Shown here: piece after piece, positions 26,699-36,297 of the stretch | Position numbering within the stretch: position 1 is the first letter of the stretch | Layout: each line of letters begins with the position of its first letter | From: Xanthomonas codiaei | GTDB lineage: Bacteria > Pseudomonadota > Gammaproteobacteria > Xanthomonadales > Xanthomonadaceae | Direction: 5' to 3' | Assembly: GCF_002939785.1 (NCBI RefSeq) | Contig: NZ_MDEC01000020.1 | Location: 30,992 to 94,991 of the forward strand | Length of the DNA stretch: 64,000 bases | Position numbers and translations under genes: made by a program | The notes under the pieces: model-generated | What the model was told of the DNA's origin: nothing | Seen by the model: the letters and a program-made list of their open reading frames with translations, nothing else | The model's database searches: none

Positions 26699-28438
26699 CT
26701 AGCTGCTTTTGCCGCTGCCGCCTTGCGCGATGGCCGCCAGCCATTTCTCGATGCCCTTGCGGTCGCGCGCGCGCAGCAGTTTGTCGCCATGCGTGCGCAG
26801 TTCGCCCAGATGGCTGTCGCGAATGGCGCGGCGTACTTCCAGCAAGGTGGCCGGATGCAGGCTGAACTCGGTGAGCCCCAGCGCCAGCAACATCGGCACG
26901 AAGCGCGGGTCGCCGGCGATTTCGCCGCACACCGCCACCGGCTTGCCGTCCCTGCGTCCGGTGGCGATCACCTGCGCGATCAGTCGCAGCACCGCCGGAT
27001 GCAAGGGCGAATACAGCTCGCCCAGTGCCTCGTTGTTGCGGTCCACTGCCAGCAGATACTGCACTAGATCGTTGGTGCCGATCGACAGGAAATCGATATC
27101 GTCGATGAAGCAGTCCAGCGCTAGCGCCGCGGCGGGCACTTCGATCATCGCGCCCAGCGCAATGTGCTCGGCGATCTCGTGGCCTTCGGCGCGCAACTGC
27201 ACGCTCAGCTTCTTCAGCTGCTTGCGCAGCAACTGGATCTCTTCGCGGCCGCTGACCATGGGCACCAGGATGCGCACCGGCCCGTAGCCGGAGGCGCGCA
27301 GGATCGCGCGCAGCTGCGTCTGCGCCACCGTCGGCCGGGCCAGCGACAGGCGCACCCCGCGCAGGCCCAGCGCCGGATTGTCCTCGTCGCTCAGCGTCAA
27401 CCCGGTGCGGTCGGCCTTGTCGGCGCCCAGGTCCAGCGTGCGGATGGTGACCGGCCGGCCGCTCATGCCCAGTACGGTGTCGCGGTAGGCCTGGAACTGC
27501 TCGTCTTCGTCTGGCAGCTCGTTGCGCTGCAGGAACAGGAATTCGGTGCGATATAGCCCCAGCCCGCTGGCGCCCAAGGCATGCGCGCGCGCCACGTCTT
27601 CCAGCGATTCGGCGTTGGCGAGCAGGGTGATGTCGACGTTGTCGCGCGTGCGCGTGGGCTTGGAGCGCAGCCGCCCCAGCTCGCGCTGTTCCTTGGCCAG
27701 CGCGCGCAGGCGCTCGCGGTAGCCGCGCAGATGCTCGGGCGTGGGATCCACGATCACCTGGCCGGAACCGGCATCGACGATCAGCACATCGCCATCGTCG
27801 ATCTTCTGCACTGCCTCGCTGACGCCCACCACCAGCGGCAGGTGCAGGCTGCGCGCCAGGATCGCGCTATGCGACAGCGCGCTGCCGGCGGTGGTGACGA
27901 TACCGACCACGCCTTGGGCCTGCAGCTGCGCCAGTTCGGACGGGGCGACGTTGTCGCAGACCAGGATCTCGCCGGCCACGCCCTTGAGGTCGGGTGCGCG
28001 CTTGTGCAGGAACGCGTGGATGCGCCCGATCACATGGTCCAGGTCGTCCATGCGGCTCTTGAGGTAAGCGTCTTCCATGCCGTCGAACACCGCCGCCAGC
28101 CGGTCGCGTTGTACGCGCAGGGCGTAGTCGGCGCTGTAGCGATGGGTGCGGATCAGCTCGTCCAGGCCCTGCAACAGTTCCGGATCGTCCAGCAACAATG
28201 CATGCAGCTCGAGAAATTCGCCGACCTCGCGCGCCAGCGCGCCATGCAGGCGGTCGCGCAATTGCTGCATCTCGCCGCGTGCCGCCTCGATGGCGGTGTG
28301 CAGGCGCTGCAACTGCGCCTCCACCTGGCTGGCCGGCACGCGCTGCTCGGCCACTTCCAGCGTGTGGCTCTGGCGCACCCGCGCGCGCCCGAGTGCATTG
28401 CCGCGTGCGGCGCCGTGTCCGCGCAGGCGCAGACTCAT
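26699..28438 (-). CDS. ptsI: PTS enzyme I (phosphoenolpyruvate-protein phosphotransferase)
   Basis: A 579-residue enzyme that takes phosphate from PEP and passes it to HPr. It has the HPr-binding N-terminal domain, the phospho-histidine segment GSALSHSAILARS, and the C-terminal PEP-binding barrel with the conserved VAVCGEIAGDP cysteine motif. The start at 28438 (MSLRLRGHGAARGNALGRA) fits the family; the open frame before it is Arg/Ala-rich and non-coding. The gene follows HPr by 58 bases and ends with the unusual tail GGSGKSS. With HPr and a mannose-type EIIA but no sugar permease nearby, the set seems regulatory rather than for sugar uptake. Confidence 0.94.
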   Translation of the reverse strand: MSLRLRGHGAARGNALGRARVRQSHTLEVAEQRVPASQVEAQLQRLHTAIEAARGEMQQLRDRLHGALAREVGEFLELHALLLDDPELLQGLDELIRTHRYSADYALRVQRDRLAAVFDGMEDAYLKSRMDDLDHVIGRIHAFLHKRAPDLKGVAGEILVCDNVAPSELAQLQAQGVVGIVTTAGSALSHSAILARSLHLPLVVGVSEAVQKIDDGDVLIVDAGSGQVIVDPTPEHLRGYRERLRALAKEQRELGRLRSKPTRTRDNVDITLLANAESLEDVARAHALGASGLGLYRTEFLFLQRNELPDEDEQFQAYRDTVLGMSGRPVTIRTLDLGADKADRTGLTLSDEDNPALGLRGVRLSLARPTVAQTQLRAILRASGYGPVRILVPMVSGREEIQLLRKQLKKLSVQLRAEGHEIAEHIALGAMIEVPAAALALDCFIDDIDFLSIGTNDLVQYLLAVDRNNEALGELYSPLHPAVLRLIAQVIATGRRDGKPVAVCGEIAGDPRFVPMLLALGLTEFSLHPATLLEVRRAIRDSHLGELRTHGDKLLRARDRKGIEKWLAAIAQGGSGKSS

Positions 28439-28496
28439 GCGCGCCCCGGGCGCAGCCGCGCCGTGTCGGCCGCTACGGCACCGACGCCGCGCATGC

Positions 28497-28766
28497 TCAG
28501 CTGTCCTCGTCGAAACGGCGCTCGAACAACTCCACCAGCGCCTGCAAGGCCTCGGTCTCGTCTTCGCCATCCAGCCGCACCACCACGCTGGTGCCCTGGC
28601 CGGCGGCCAGCAGCATCACGCCCATGATGCTCTTGGCGTTCACTTCGCGGCCCTTGGCCGCCAGCGTGGCGTTGCTGCGAAAGGACGACAGCGTCTGCAC
28701 AAGCTTGGCGGTCGCCCGCGCATGCAGTCCGAGTCGGTTGGACACAATGAGTTCGCGTTCAAGCAT
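28497..28766 (-). CDS. ptsH: Phosphocarrier protein HPr
   Basis: An 89-residue HPr. The phosphorylated histidine lies in GLHARA (His15), and the regulatory serine in KSIMGVM (Ser46), the site used by HPr kinase, whose gene is also in this window. It relays phosphate from enzyme I to EIIA proteins. The start overlaps the end of the upstream EIIA gene by 8 bases, so the two are coupled. The acidic C-terminus ends FDEDS. Having a serine-phosphorylation site and an hprK gene fits the regulatory PTS known in Xanthomonadaceae. Confidence 0.95.
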   Translation of the reverse strand: MLERELIVSNRLGLHARATAKLVQTLSSFRSNATLAAKGREVNAKSIMGVMLLAAGQGTSVVVRLDGEDETEALQALVELFERRFDEDS

Positions 28767-29151
28767 CGTCGATGATCGCTCCGTTGCGGGTACCTGCCGC
28801 CGCGGTGGCGGGCAGTTCCTGCAAACCTTGTTCGGGGTAATTCATCACCCGCAGCAGCATCGGCAGGCTCAGTGCGGACACGCGACGAACCGGCGTACCG
28901 AGCTTTGCCAACCGGCTGGCGAGATTGCTGGGGCTGGCGCCGTACAGGTCGGTCATGACCAGCACGCCGTCGCCGCCGTCGACCCGTCGCATCGCCGACG
29001 AGGCCTGGGGCAGCAAGGCGTCCAGGTCTGCATCGAACGGTACGTCGAACGCTTCGGTCTTCAGCGGCAGCTGCCGCAACAGCCCCGTCGCCACGTTCAA
29101 CAACGCCGCGCCGATGCCGGGATGAGTAATGAGGAGAATGCCACAGGCCAT
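28759..29151 (-). CDS. PTS EIIA, mannose-family
   Basis: A 130-residue EIIA-Man-like protein. It starts MACGILLITHPGIG, where the histidine is the phosphorylation site, and continues with DLYGASPSNLASRLA, typical of the family (usual motif D..GGSP.N). There is no EIIB, IIC or IID gene here, so it probably acts as a phospho-dependent regulator within the HPr/EI system, as in other proteobacteria with an incomplete PTS. It is the first gene of the EIIA-ptsH-ptsI unit and overlaps ptsH by 8 bases. Its promoter should lie in the 550-base gap after rapZ. Confidence 0.9.
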   Translation of the reverse strand: MACGILLITHPGIGAALLNVATGLLRQLPLKTEAFDVPFDADLDALLPQASSAMRRVDGGDGVLVMTDLYGASPSNLASRLAKLGTPVRRVSALSLPMLLRVMNYPEQGLQELPATAAAGTRNGAIIDDA

Positions 29152-29702
29152 GTCGAAACGTTAACAGGTCGGCACGACCGCGCGATAGCGTTTGCCTGCA
29201 CCGATGTGTTGCGAACTGAATAGCCGTTTAGCTCCATCGCGGCGACCGGCGTGGCCCTGCGCAGCGATCGCGTTTTTCAGCCCTGCGCGCGCCCATCCGT
29301 GACATGGGCGGCATTGCCGATGCAGACCAGCTCGCAAGCGAACGCTGCAATGCCTGCGACAGGAGCAGTGGAACAGGGCGACGCATGGCCCATGCCACCA
29401 GCCACACTTTGAACGCAACGTCGCGAGCACGTAGCGCGAAAGCGCAGAGCGACGTTTCAGTCACATCAGTCATCCAGCAGCGCCGGATGCAGAGCGGCGA
29501 CGCTCCAAAGCACCCACCCAACCAAAGCCATCCACAAACACCCAGATTCAAAAAGGATCGTGCATCCGCAACATCCCCACGGATGCATGCAGCCACAGAC
29601 CCCCGGATACCGCTTTGACGATTCCCGAATCCCGAATCCCGAATCCCAAATCCCAAATCCCGAATCCCAAATCCCAAATCCCAAATCCCAAATCCCAGCC
29701 CC
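29152..29702. other. Gap between rapZ and the EIIA-HPr-EI unit
   Basis: 550 bases with no credible gene. The part next to the rapZ stop holds the heptamer array reported separately; the rest is of ordinary composition and presumably includes the promoter of the EIIA gene. No RNA gene could be recognised, although a small RNA here would be worth excluding because the RapZ partner sRNAs are often unannotated. Confidence 0.4.
29627..29696. repeat. Heptamer tandem array (10 units)
   Basis: Ten perfect-length 7-base units of GAATCCC or AAATCCC (GGGATTC/GGGATTT on the other strand) run from 29627 to 29696, with a partial unit before. The array begins 7 bases after the rapZ stop codon on the minus strand. 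Heptamer arrays of this kind are a known Xanthomonas feature and are prone to copy-number change. Confidence 0.95.
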
Positions 29703-30575
29703 TCAGTCCTGCTCGCGATGAAACGTCGCCACTTCCGGCCAGCCCTGCTCGCGCGCGTGCCGGGCCATGCGCTCGGCCATGTACACCGAGCGGTGCTTGC
29801 CGCCGGTGCAGCCAAAAGCAATCGTCACGTAGCTGCGGGTGTCGTTGCGCAGGCGCGGCAGCCAGGTGTCCAGCAGGTCCACGATCTGCGCGCTGTAGCG
29901 CTGCACATCGGCTTCGTTGTCCAGGTACTCGCGCACGCCGGCATCGCGGCCGGTGAGCGGGCGCAACTCCGGATCCCAGTGCGGGTTGGGCAGCACGCGC
30001 GCATCGAACACGAAGTCGGCCTCGGCCGGCACACCGCGCTTGTAGGCAAACGATTCGAACAACAGCGACAGGCGGTCGTTGGAGCCGAGCGCGAATTCGG
30101 TGACCACGCGGCGGCGCAACTGGTGCACGTTGAGCGTGCTGGTGTCGATGATGGCATCGGCCTGCAGGCGCAGCGGCTCGGCCAACTGACGCTCGCGGGT
30201 GATCGCCTCCGGCAGCGCCAGGCCGAGATGGCTCAGCGGATGACGGCGGCGGGTGTCGGCGTAGCGCTTGATCAGCGCCTCGTCGCTGGCTTCGAAGAAC
30301 AGCAGGCGCGCTTCGATGCCGTATTCCTGCGCGGCCTGGCGCCACTGCGCCAGCTGGGTCAGATCGCTACGGCTGCGCACGTCGATGCCGACCGCCAGCC
30401 GCTGGTCGCCCAGCGGATTGCCGCGCAGGCGGCTCTTGACGAAATCCGGCAGCAGCTCCACCGGCAGGTTGTCCGAACAGTAGTAGTCCAGGTCTTCGAA
30501 GGTCTTCAGCGCGACCGATTTGCCCGAGCCGGACAGCCCGCTCACGATCATCAGCGAGGAGGGCGCAGTGCTCAT
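29703..30575 (-). CDS. rapZ: RNase adapter protein RapZ
   Basis: A 290-residue P-loop protein with Walker A motif GLSGSGKS at the N-terminus and the conserved C-terminal domain segment [20 protein letters not shown]. In E. coli RapZ binds the sRNAs GlmY and GlmZ and directs RNase E to GlmZ, controlling glucosamine-6-phosphate synthesis. It is the last gene of the lpt/rpoN/ptsN/hprK unit; its start overlaps the hprK stop by the four bases ATGA. The location between hprK and a heptamer repeat is standard for Xanthomonadaceae except for the repeat. Confidence 0.94.
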   Translation of the reverse strand: MSTAPSSLMIVSGLSGSGKSVALKTFEDLDYYCSDNLPVELLPDFVKSRLRGNPLGDQRLAVGIDVRSRSDLTQLAQWRQAAQEYGIEARLLFFEASDEALIKRYADTRRRHPLSHLGLALPEAITRERQLAEPLRLQADAIIDTSTLNVHQLRRRVVTEFALGSNDRLSLLFESFAYKRGVPAEADFVFDARVLPNPHWDPELRPLTGRDAGVREYLDNEADVQRYSAQIVDLLDTWLPRLRNDTRSYVTIAFGCTGGKHRSVYMAERMARHAREQGWPEVATFHREQD

Positions 30576-31522
30576 GGCGTGCGCCGCTCCAGCAGGTTGC
30601 TGTGGCGGGCGATGAACATCGCCGCCGGGTCGATGCCCTTGGTGCGCAGGATGTGCAGCCGGGTGGCCGCCTCGGTCAGCACCGCCAGGTTGCGCCCGGG
30701 CATCACCGGCAGGGTGATCAGCGGCACGTCCAGGTCCAGCACGTGGCGGCTGCCGGAATCGCCGGTCAGGCGTTCGTAGCCGGACGGAGTGGGTTCGGTC
30801 ATCGGCCGGGTCAGGTGCACGATCAGGCGCAGGTACTTGTTCTTCTTCACCGCAGTGTCGCCGAACATGTCGCGCACGTTCAGCACGCCCAGGCCACGCA
30901 CCTCCAGCAGGTCCTGCAACAGTTCGGGGCAGGTGCCGTCGAGCACGTCGGGGGCGATCTGGGTGAACTCGGGCGCATCGTCGGCCACCAGGCGGTGGCC
31001 GCGGCTGAGCAGCTCCAGCGCCAGCTCGCTCTTGCCCGAGCCGGCTTCGCCGGTGATCAGCACGCCGATCGAGTAGATCTCCATGAACACGCCGTGCAGC
31101 GTGACCCGCGGCGCCAGCGTGCGCGCCAGGTGGTAGGAGAGGTGGTTGAGCAGTTCGTGGCCGCGCTTGGGCGAGATCCACAACGGGGTATTGGATTCGT
31201 CGGCGGCCGCGCGCAGGTCTTCCGGGCACGACTGGTTCTTGCTGATCGCCAGCGCCAGCGGCTGTACCTGGATGATCTTTTCGATGGTTTCCCAACGCTG
31301 GCGCGCATCCAGCGAATCCAGCCAGGCCAACTCTTCGGTGCCAAGGATCTGCACCTTGTTCGGGTAGATCACATTGAGGTAGCCGGCCAGCGAAGGACGG
31401 CGCGCGTTATTGCTGCCGGCCTGGATCTCGCGGTGCTCGCCCTTCTGCCCGGCGACCCAGCGCAGCGCCAGCTTGTCGCGCTGCTGGTCGAACAGTTCGC
31501 GTGCGGTGATGGCGGTATTCAT
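30572..31522 (-). CDS. hprK: HPr kinase/phosphorylase
   Basis: A 316-residue bifunctional enzyme that phosphorylates or dephosphorylates Ser46 of HPr. Walker A is GEAGSGKSE, and the family signature is [16 protein letters not shown]. An N-terminal domain of about 130 residues precedes the catalytic part. The start overlaps the ptsN stop by four bases. HprK is unusual in gammaproteobacteria and its presence here is typical of Xanthomonadaceae, where it links PTS state to virulence and metabolism. Its substrate HPr is encoded about 3 kb away. Confidence 0.94.
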   Translation of the reverse strand: MNTAITARELFDQQRDKLALRWVAGQKGEHREIQAGSNNARRPSLAGYLNVIYPNKVQILGTEELAWLDSLDARQRWETIEKIIQVQPLALAISKNQSCPEDLRAAADESNTPLWISPKRGHELLNHLSYHLARTLAPRVTLHGVFMEIYSIGVLITGEAGSGKSELALELLSRGHRLVADDAPEFTQIAPDVLDGTCPELLQDLLEVRGLGVLNVRDMFGDTAVKKNKYLRLIVHLTRPMTEPTPSGYERLTGDSGSRHVLDLDVPLITLPVMPGRNLAVLTEAATRLHILRTKGIDPAAMFIARHSNLLERRTP

Positions 31523-31977
31523 GCCGCGCTGGCCTGTGGCGGCGGGGAGTCGGTGAGCAGGGCCATCAGCGCTTCGGCATCCGGCGCGGCGCGCAGTTGC
31601 TGACGGAACTGCGCATCGGAGAAGCGTTCGGCCAGTTCCGACAACAGCATCAGGTGTTGATGGGTGTAGTGCGCCGGCACCGCCATAGCGAACACCAGGT
31701 CCACCGGTTCCTCGCCGCCGAAGGCCACCGGAGCATCCAGGCGCAGCAAGGCGCCACGGGGCTCGGTCAGGTTGGGGCAGCGTCCATGCGGGATGGCGAT
31801 ACCGTGGCCGATGGCGGTGCTGCCCAGGGCCTCGCGCTCGCACAGGTTGGCGTAGAGCTCGTCGGCGCCGGCCTGGCGGCAGGACAACAGATCGGCGGCA
31901 GTGTGCAGAACGGTGTCGCGATCGGCGGCCGGCGACACCACGGTGCGCACGGCCGCCATCAGATCGGTTAAGGGCAT
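31519..31977 (-). CDS. ptsN: Nitrogen-PTS EIIA protein PtsN
   Basis: A 152-residue EIIA-Ntr/fructose-type protein. The phosphorylated histidine is in [11 protein letters not shown], and the second conserved histidine region is [19 protein letters not shown]-Ntr is a regulator that tunes potassium uptake and nitrogen and envelope stress responses depending on its phosphorylation. It lies downstream of rpoN and hpf as in many proteobacteria. It overlaps hprK by four bases. The dedicated NPr partner is not seen; HPr (28497) is the likely donor. Confidence 0.93.
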   Translation of the reverse strand: MPLTDLMAAVRTVVSPAADRDTVLHTAADLLSCRQAGADELYANLCEREALGSTAIGHGIAIPHGRCPNLTEPRGALLRLDAPVAFGGEEPVDLVFAMAVPAHYTHQHLMLLSELAERFSDAQFRQQLRAAPDAEALMALLTDSPPPQASAA

Positions 31978-31998
31978 GAGGGCATCAAGCGGGAAGCG

Positions 31999-32316
31999 TC
32001 ATGCGGGATTGTCGCGCACCTCGCGTGCATGGTGGTTACATTTCTTTTCTTTGTGCTTCAGGACCAGACGGTCGAGCTTGTCGACCAGCAGGTCGATGGC
32101 GGCGTACATGGTGGAGCCGCTGGCGTCGGCGTGCAGCGTGCGACCGGGAAGGTTGACGGTGGCGACCACGTGGTGGTCCGGCTTGCGAACGGCCAGCTGC
32201 GTTCGGACTTCGCAGTGCTGGTCGAAATGGCGCTGCAACCGCTGCAGCTTGCTTGCCACGTAATCCCGCAGGGCGGGGGTCACTTCAAGCTGGTGGCCAT
32301 ACGTCTCGATGCGCAT
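31999..32316 (-). CDS. hpf: Ribosome hibernation-promoting factor
   Basis: A 105-residue short HPF/RaiA-type protein starting MRIETYGHQLEVTPALRDYV and holding the usual LHADASGSTMYAAIDLLVDKLDRLVLKHKEK in pieces. It binds the 30S subunit in stationary phase and promotes 100S or inactive 70S ribosomes. It lies between rpoN and ptsN, the classical order, and is likely co-transcribed. The short length and lack of a C-terminal dimerisation domain identify the short form. Confidence 0.92.
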   Translation of the reverse strand: MRIETYGHQLEVTPALRDYVASKLQRLQRHFDQHCEVRTQLAVRKPDHHVVATVNLPGRTLHADASGSTMYAAIDLLVDKLDRLVLKHKEKKCNHHAREVRDNPA

Positions 32317-32403
32317 CGGATACCTCCATTGGTCGGTGGGCCAATGAACCGTTCCGGTACTCCGACAAACCCGGCCCAGGCCGGCGTTGCGGTGGTTGCA
32401 ACG

Positions 32404-33837
32404 TCAGGCGATGCGCACGCGTTCGTGGGAGGCGGAAATGTTCATGGCCTCACGATACTTCGCGACGGTGCGGCGCGCCACTGGTACGCCGGAAGTTTTC
32501 AAAAGATCTGCCAACTTGGCGTCGGACAGCGGCTTGCGGGGGTTTTCTGCCTCGATCAGGCGCCGGATCATGTCCTGGATCGCGGTGCTGGAGGCCTCGC
32601 CGCCGCCGTCGGTATCGATGCCGGAGGCGAAAAACGAACGCAGCGCGATGGTGCCGCGCGGGGTGCGCACGTACTTGCGGGCGATCGCGCGGGAAATGGT
32701 CGATTCGTGCAGGCCGAGCTCGCCGGCGATCTCGCGCAGGGTCAACGGCCGCAGCGCCTGCGCACCGAATTCCAGGAACCCGGCCTGGTGCTGCAGCAGG
32801 CAGCGCACCACCCGCAGCAGGGTCTCGCCACGCGCCTCCAGGCTCTTGAGCAGCCAGCGCGCCTCCTGCAGCTGGCCGCGCAGATAGCCGGCATCGGACT
32901 CGCCGCAGCTGCGGATCAGGCTCTCGTAGCCGCGGTGGATGGTGACCTTGGGCTGTGCGCGGCCGGCCAGCGATGCGCGCCAGACGCCACGCTGGCGCCA
33001 GATCACGCAATCGGGCACCACGTAGGTGTCCTGCGACAGCTCGCCGATCTGCTTGCCCGGACGCGGGTCTAGCGAGCGCACCAGTTGCACGGCCTGTTCG
33101 ACATCGGCGGCCGAGCGCTTGAGTTCGTGCGCCAGGCCGGCCACGCCGCTGCGTGGCAGCCGCTCCAGGGGGCCGGCGACGATCTGCAGCGCCAGCTCAC
33201 GGCCCGGTGTGGCCGGGTCGAGCACCGCCAGCTGCAGCGCCAGGCATTCGCCCAGCGTGCGGGCGCCCACGCCCACCGGGTCGAAGCGCTGAATCTGGTG
33301 CAGCACGGTCAGCACCTCGGCCTCGTCCACGGCTGCGCCCAGCGCAAGGGTTTCGAGAATCGCCGACAGCGATTCGCGCAGATACCCGTCCTCGTCCAGC
33401 GCGTCGATCAGGGTGGCGCCGATCTGGCGGTCGCGTGGCGACAGCGGCGACAGGTGCAACTGCCACAGCAGGTGGTCGGCGAGGGTTTCGGATTCGGCCA
33501 CGCGCTCGGCGGCATTGCCGGAGTCGTCGTCGTCGAAGCTGCCGCCGCTGCCGGTGCCGGACCACTGCAGTTCGTCCTGCGACCAGTCGTCATCGCGCTC
33601 GGCCGGTCCGGCGTCCTCGCGCGGGGCGTCCTCGCTGGAGGACGATGCCGAGGCCGGGGGCTCGCTTGCCGCATGCGCGGCTTCGTCGGCCCATTCCAGC
33701 AGCGGGTTGGTCTCCACCGCCTCGGCGATCTCCAGTTCCAGTTCGGTGGTGGACATCTGCAATAGCTTGATCGCCTGACGCAATTGCGGCGTCATGACCA
33801 ACTGCTGTCCTAGCGATGTCTGGAGCCGGGCTTTCAT
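32404..33837 (-). CDS. rpoN: RNA polymerase sigma-54 factor RpoN
   Basis: A 477-residue sigma-54. Region I starts MKARLQTSLGQQLVMTPQLRQAI and LQMS, the activator-interacting helix. An acidic region II (about 60-120) follows, then the core-binding domain, and the C-terminal RpoN box ARRTVAKYRE with the -24 recognition helix. It directs transcription from -24/-12 promoters of flagellar, nitrogen and virulence genes. It lies after lptB, with hpf and ptsN next. Xanthomonas genomes often have a second rpoN gene elsewhere, which could not be checked here. Confidence 0.95.
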   Translation of the reverse strand: MKARLQTSLGQQLVMTPQLRQAIKLLQMSTTELELEIAEAVETNPLLEWADEAAHAASEPPASASSSSEDAPREDAGPAERDDDWSQDELQWSGTGSGGSFDDDDSGNAAERVAESETLADHLLWQLHLSPLSPRDRQIGATLIDALDEDGYLRESLSAILETLALGAAVDEAEVLTVLHQIQRFDPVGVGARTLGECLALQLAVLDPATPGRELALQIVAGPLERLPRSGVAGLAHELKRSAADVEQAVQLVRSLDPRPGKQIGELSQDTYVVPDCVIWRQRGVWRASLAGRAQPKVTIHRGYESLIRSCGESDAGYLRGQLQEARWLLKSLEARGETLLRVVRCLLQHQAGFLEFGAQALRPLTLREIAGELGLHESTISRAIARKYVRTPRGTIALRSFFASGIDTDGGGEASSTAIQDMIRRLIEAENPRKPLSDAKLADLLKTSGVPVARRTVAKYREAMNISASHERVRIA

Positions 33838-33877
33838 GCGGGCACTGACTGAAGAAAACGTTGGCGCGGCGACGCGC

Positions 33878-34596
<719 letters not shown>

Positions 34597-34597
<1 letters not shown>

Positions 34598-35151
34598 TAC
34601 TTGTTCCCCTGCGGCTTGGTGGCCGGCTTGGCGGCCGGTGCCGGGGTAGACGCGGCGGGGGCGGCGTTCTTGGGCTGGATGATGGTGCGCACGCGGCTAC
34701 CGTCGCCGCCGCTTTGCATGTTGCCGGTCTTGGTGTTGTAGACCATGCGCTGGCCGGCGTTGGTGCCCTTGGGCGAGTCGACCTTGTAGTTGCCGGTCAG
34801 GATGATGATCTCGTCGGCCACCTTGTATTCGATGTTGTCGGCCTGGCCGTGCATCATCGCGCCGTCGTCCATCTGCTGCTTGAGCGTGGCCTGCTTGCCG
34901 GTCAGTACCACCCGATCGGTCTGGCCGTTCTTCTGGAAGATGTCGGCGGTGTCGGCGTGGATCTCCAGCGTGCCCTGGGTGATCACCACATTGCCGCTGA
35001 AGCGGCATTTGCCGCTGTCGTCGAGCATGTTGCAGTCGTTGGCATTGGAGTCGATCGCCATCGGCTGGTTGCGATCGCTGGTCTTGGCCATCGCCATCGC
35101 AGGCAGCAGCAGCGCGGCAAACGCCAGTTTAGCGGGCAGCATTCGGTTCAT
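34597..35151 (-). CDS. lptA: LPS transport periplasmic protein LptA
   Basis: A 184-residue OstA-like protein with a signal peptide ([22 protein letters not shown]). The mature part has [18 protein letters not shown], typical for the LptA beta-jellyroll that forms the periplasmic bridge for LPS. A low-complexity Ala/Pro-rich tail ends the protein. It overlaps lptC by 23 bases and lptB by one base, so it is part of the same operon. Confidence 0.93.
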
Positions 35152-35704
35152 AGCGGGTCTTGACCTGGGAAAGAAGCTTGTACTGGCGCGATTTGAGGTC
35201 GGCCTCGAAGCCGACCCCGCTTTGCATGATACCCGGCCGGGTCATGGTCACCGGCGCCGCGGTCTTGGCGAGGCTCTGCTGCGGGAACACGTCCAGGCTC
35301 TGGGTGCGGAAGGTGGTGGGCGGAGTAGGGCCGGTGGTGGGGCTGTCGCCTTCGACATCGCCGCGCAGACGCAGTTCGTCGCCCTTGGGGCTGACCCAGC
35401 CGGTCTTGGCGCGCAGCGTCCAGGGCTGGTTGGCGTTGTCGGGCAACAGGAACACCGGCGTGGTGATCTCCGAGGTCTGGTCGGCGCGGTTGCGATGCAT
35501 TTCCGGCGCACGCAGCGTCATCGACTCCTTGCCGCTGCGCTTGTCCAGCGCGATCAGCTCGAAGTCGCGCAACACGTAGTCGGCCTTGGACTCGTCCACT
35601 GCCGTCTCGACCGGACGCGCGCGCTGCTGCCATGCCGACCAGCCGGACACGACCGCAGCCACGAACAGCACCACGCCCAGCGTGGTCCGCCAGTTCCAGC
35701 TCAT
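35129..35704 (-). CDS. lptC: LPS export protein LptC
   Basis: A 191-residue protein with one N-terminal membrane anchor (WRTTLGVVLFVAAVVSGWSAW) and a periplasmic LptC domain. It links LptBFG to LptA. The start at 35704 overlaps the kdsC stop through ATGA, and the longer open frame upstream is another frame over kdsC. The C-terminus overlaps lptA by 23 bases. Sequence conservation is lower than for LptB, so the call rests partly on position. Confidence 0.91.
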   Translation of the reverse strand: MSWNWRTTLGVVLFVAAVVSGWSAWQQRARPVETAVDESKADYVLRDFELIALDKRSGKESMTLRAPEMHRNRADQTSEITTPVFLLPDNANQPWTLRAKTGWVSPKGDELRLRGDVEGDSPTTGPTPPTTFRTQSLDVFPQQSLAKTAAPVTMTRPGIMQSGVGFEADLKSRQYKLLSQVKTRYEPNAAR

Positions 35705-36255
35705 GCCGAGAACCTGTCGATGATGCCTTCGACCTGGCCTTGCGCGGCCAGCACCGTGTCGCAGACCTCGCGGGCCGCACCTTCGCCACCGCGGGCGCGG
35801 GTATGCCATTGCACGCGTTCGGCGATCCACGGGTGCGCGTTGGCCGGCGCGACCGGCAGGCCGACCGCCAGCAGGGCCGGCAGGTCCGGCAGGTCGTCGC
35901 CCATGAACAGCACCTGGTCCAGCGACAGGCCATGTTCCTGGCACAGCGCCAATACCGCCAGGCGCTTGTTCTTGACCCCGATCTGCACATGCAGGCCCAG
36001 GTCCTGGCCGCGTTTTTCCGCCGACAGGCTGGCACGCGCGGTGATCAGCGCGACCTGGATGCCGGCGTATTCGAGCTGCTTGAGGCCCTGGCCGTCGAGC
36101 ACGTTGAAGGCCTTGCTCTCGTTGCCGGCGTGGTCGTAGTACAGGCGCCCGTCGGTCAGGGTGCCGTCGACGTCGAAGCAGGCCAGGCGGATCCGCGCGG
36201 CGCGCTCGATCAGCTCGGCGGGAAGATGCTGCAGGGGGGAATAGGGCATCGGCAC
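35701..36255 (-). CDS. kdsC: KDO-8-phosphate phosphatase KdsC
   Basis: A 184-residue HAD-type phosphatase with motif I DVDGTLTDGRLYY and motif III/IV FMGDDLPDLPAL. It removes phosphate from KDO-8-phosphate in the pathway to the LPS inner core sugar KDO. It is about 40 bases from kdsD and overlaps lptC by four bases, linking KDO synthesis to LPS transport. It lacks a cap domain, as usual for the family. Confidence 0.94.
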   Translation of the reverse strand: MPMPYSPLQHLPAELIERAARIRLACFDVDGTLTDGRLYYDHAGNESKAFNVLDGQGLKQLEYAGIQVALITARASLSAEKRGQDLGLHVQIGVKNKRLAVLALCQEHGLSLDQVLFMGDDLPDLPALLAVGLPVAPANAHPWIAERVQWHTRARGGEGAAREVCDTVLAAQGQVEGIIDRFSA

Positions 36256-36297
36256 GAATCGGTGGGAACGGGGTCCGGCGGTTGAAAACTGAACCTG

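Noticed and set aside
29627..29696. CRISPR array
   Set aside because: Units are 7 bases with no spacers; it is a simple tandem repeat.
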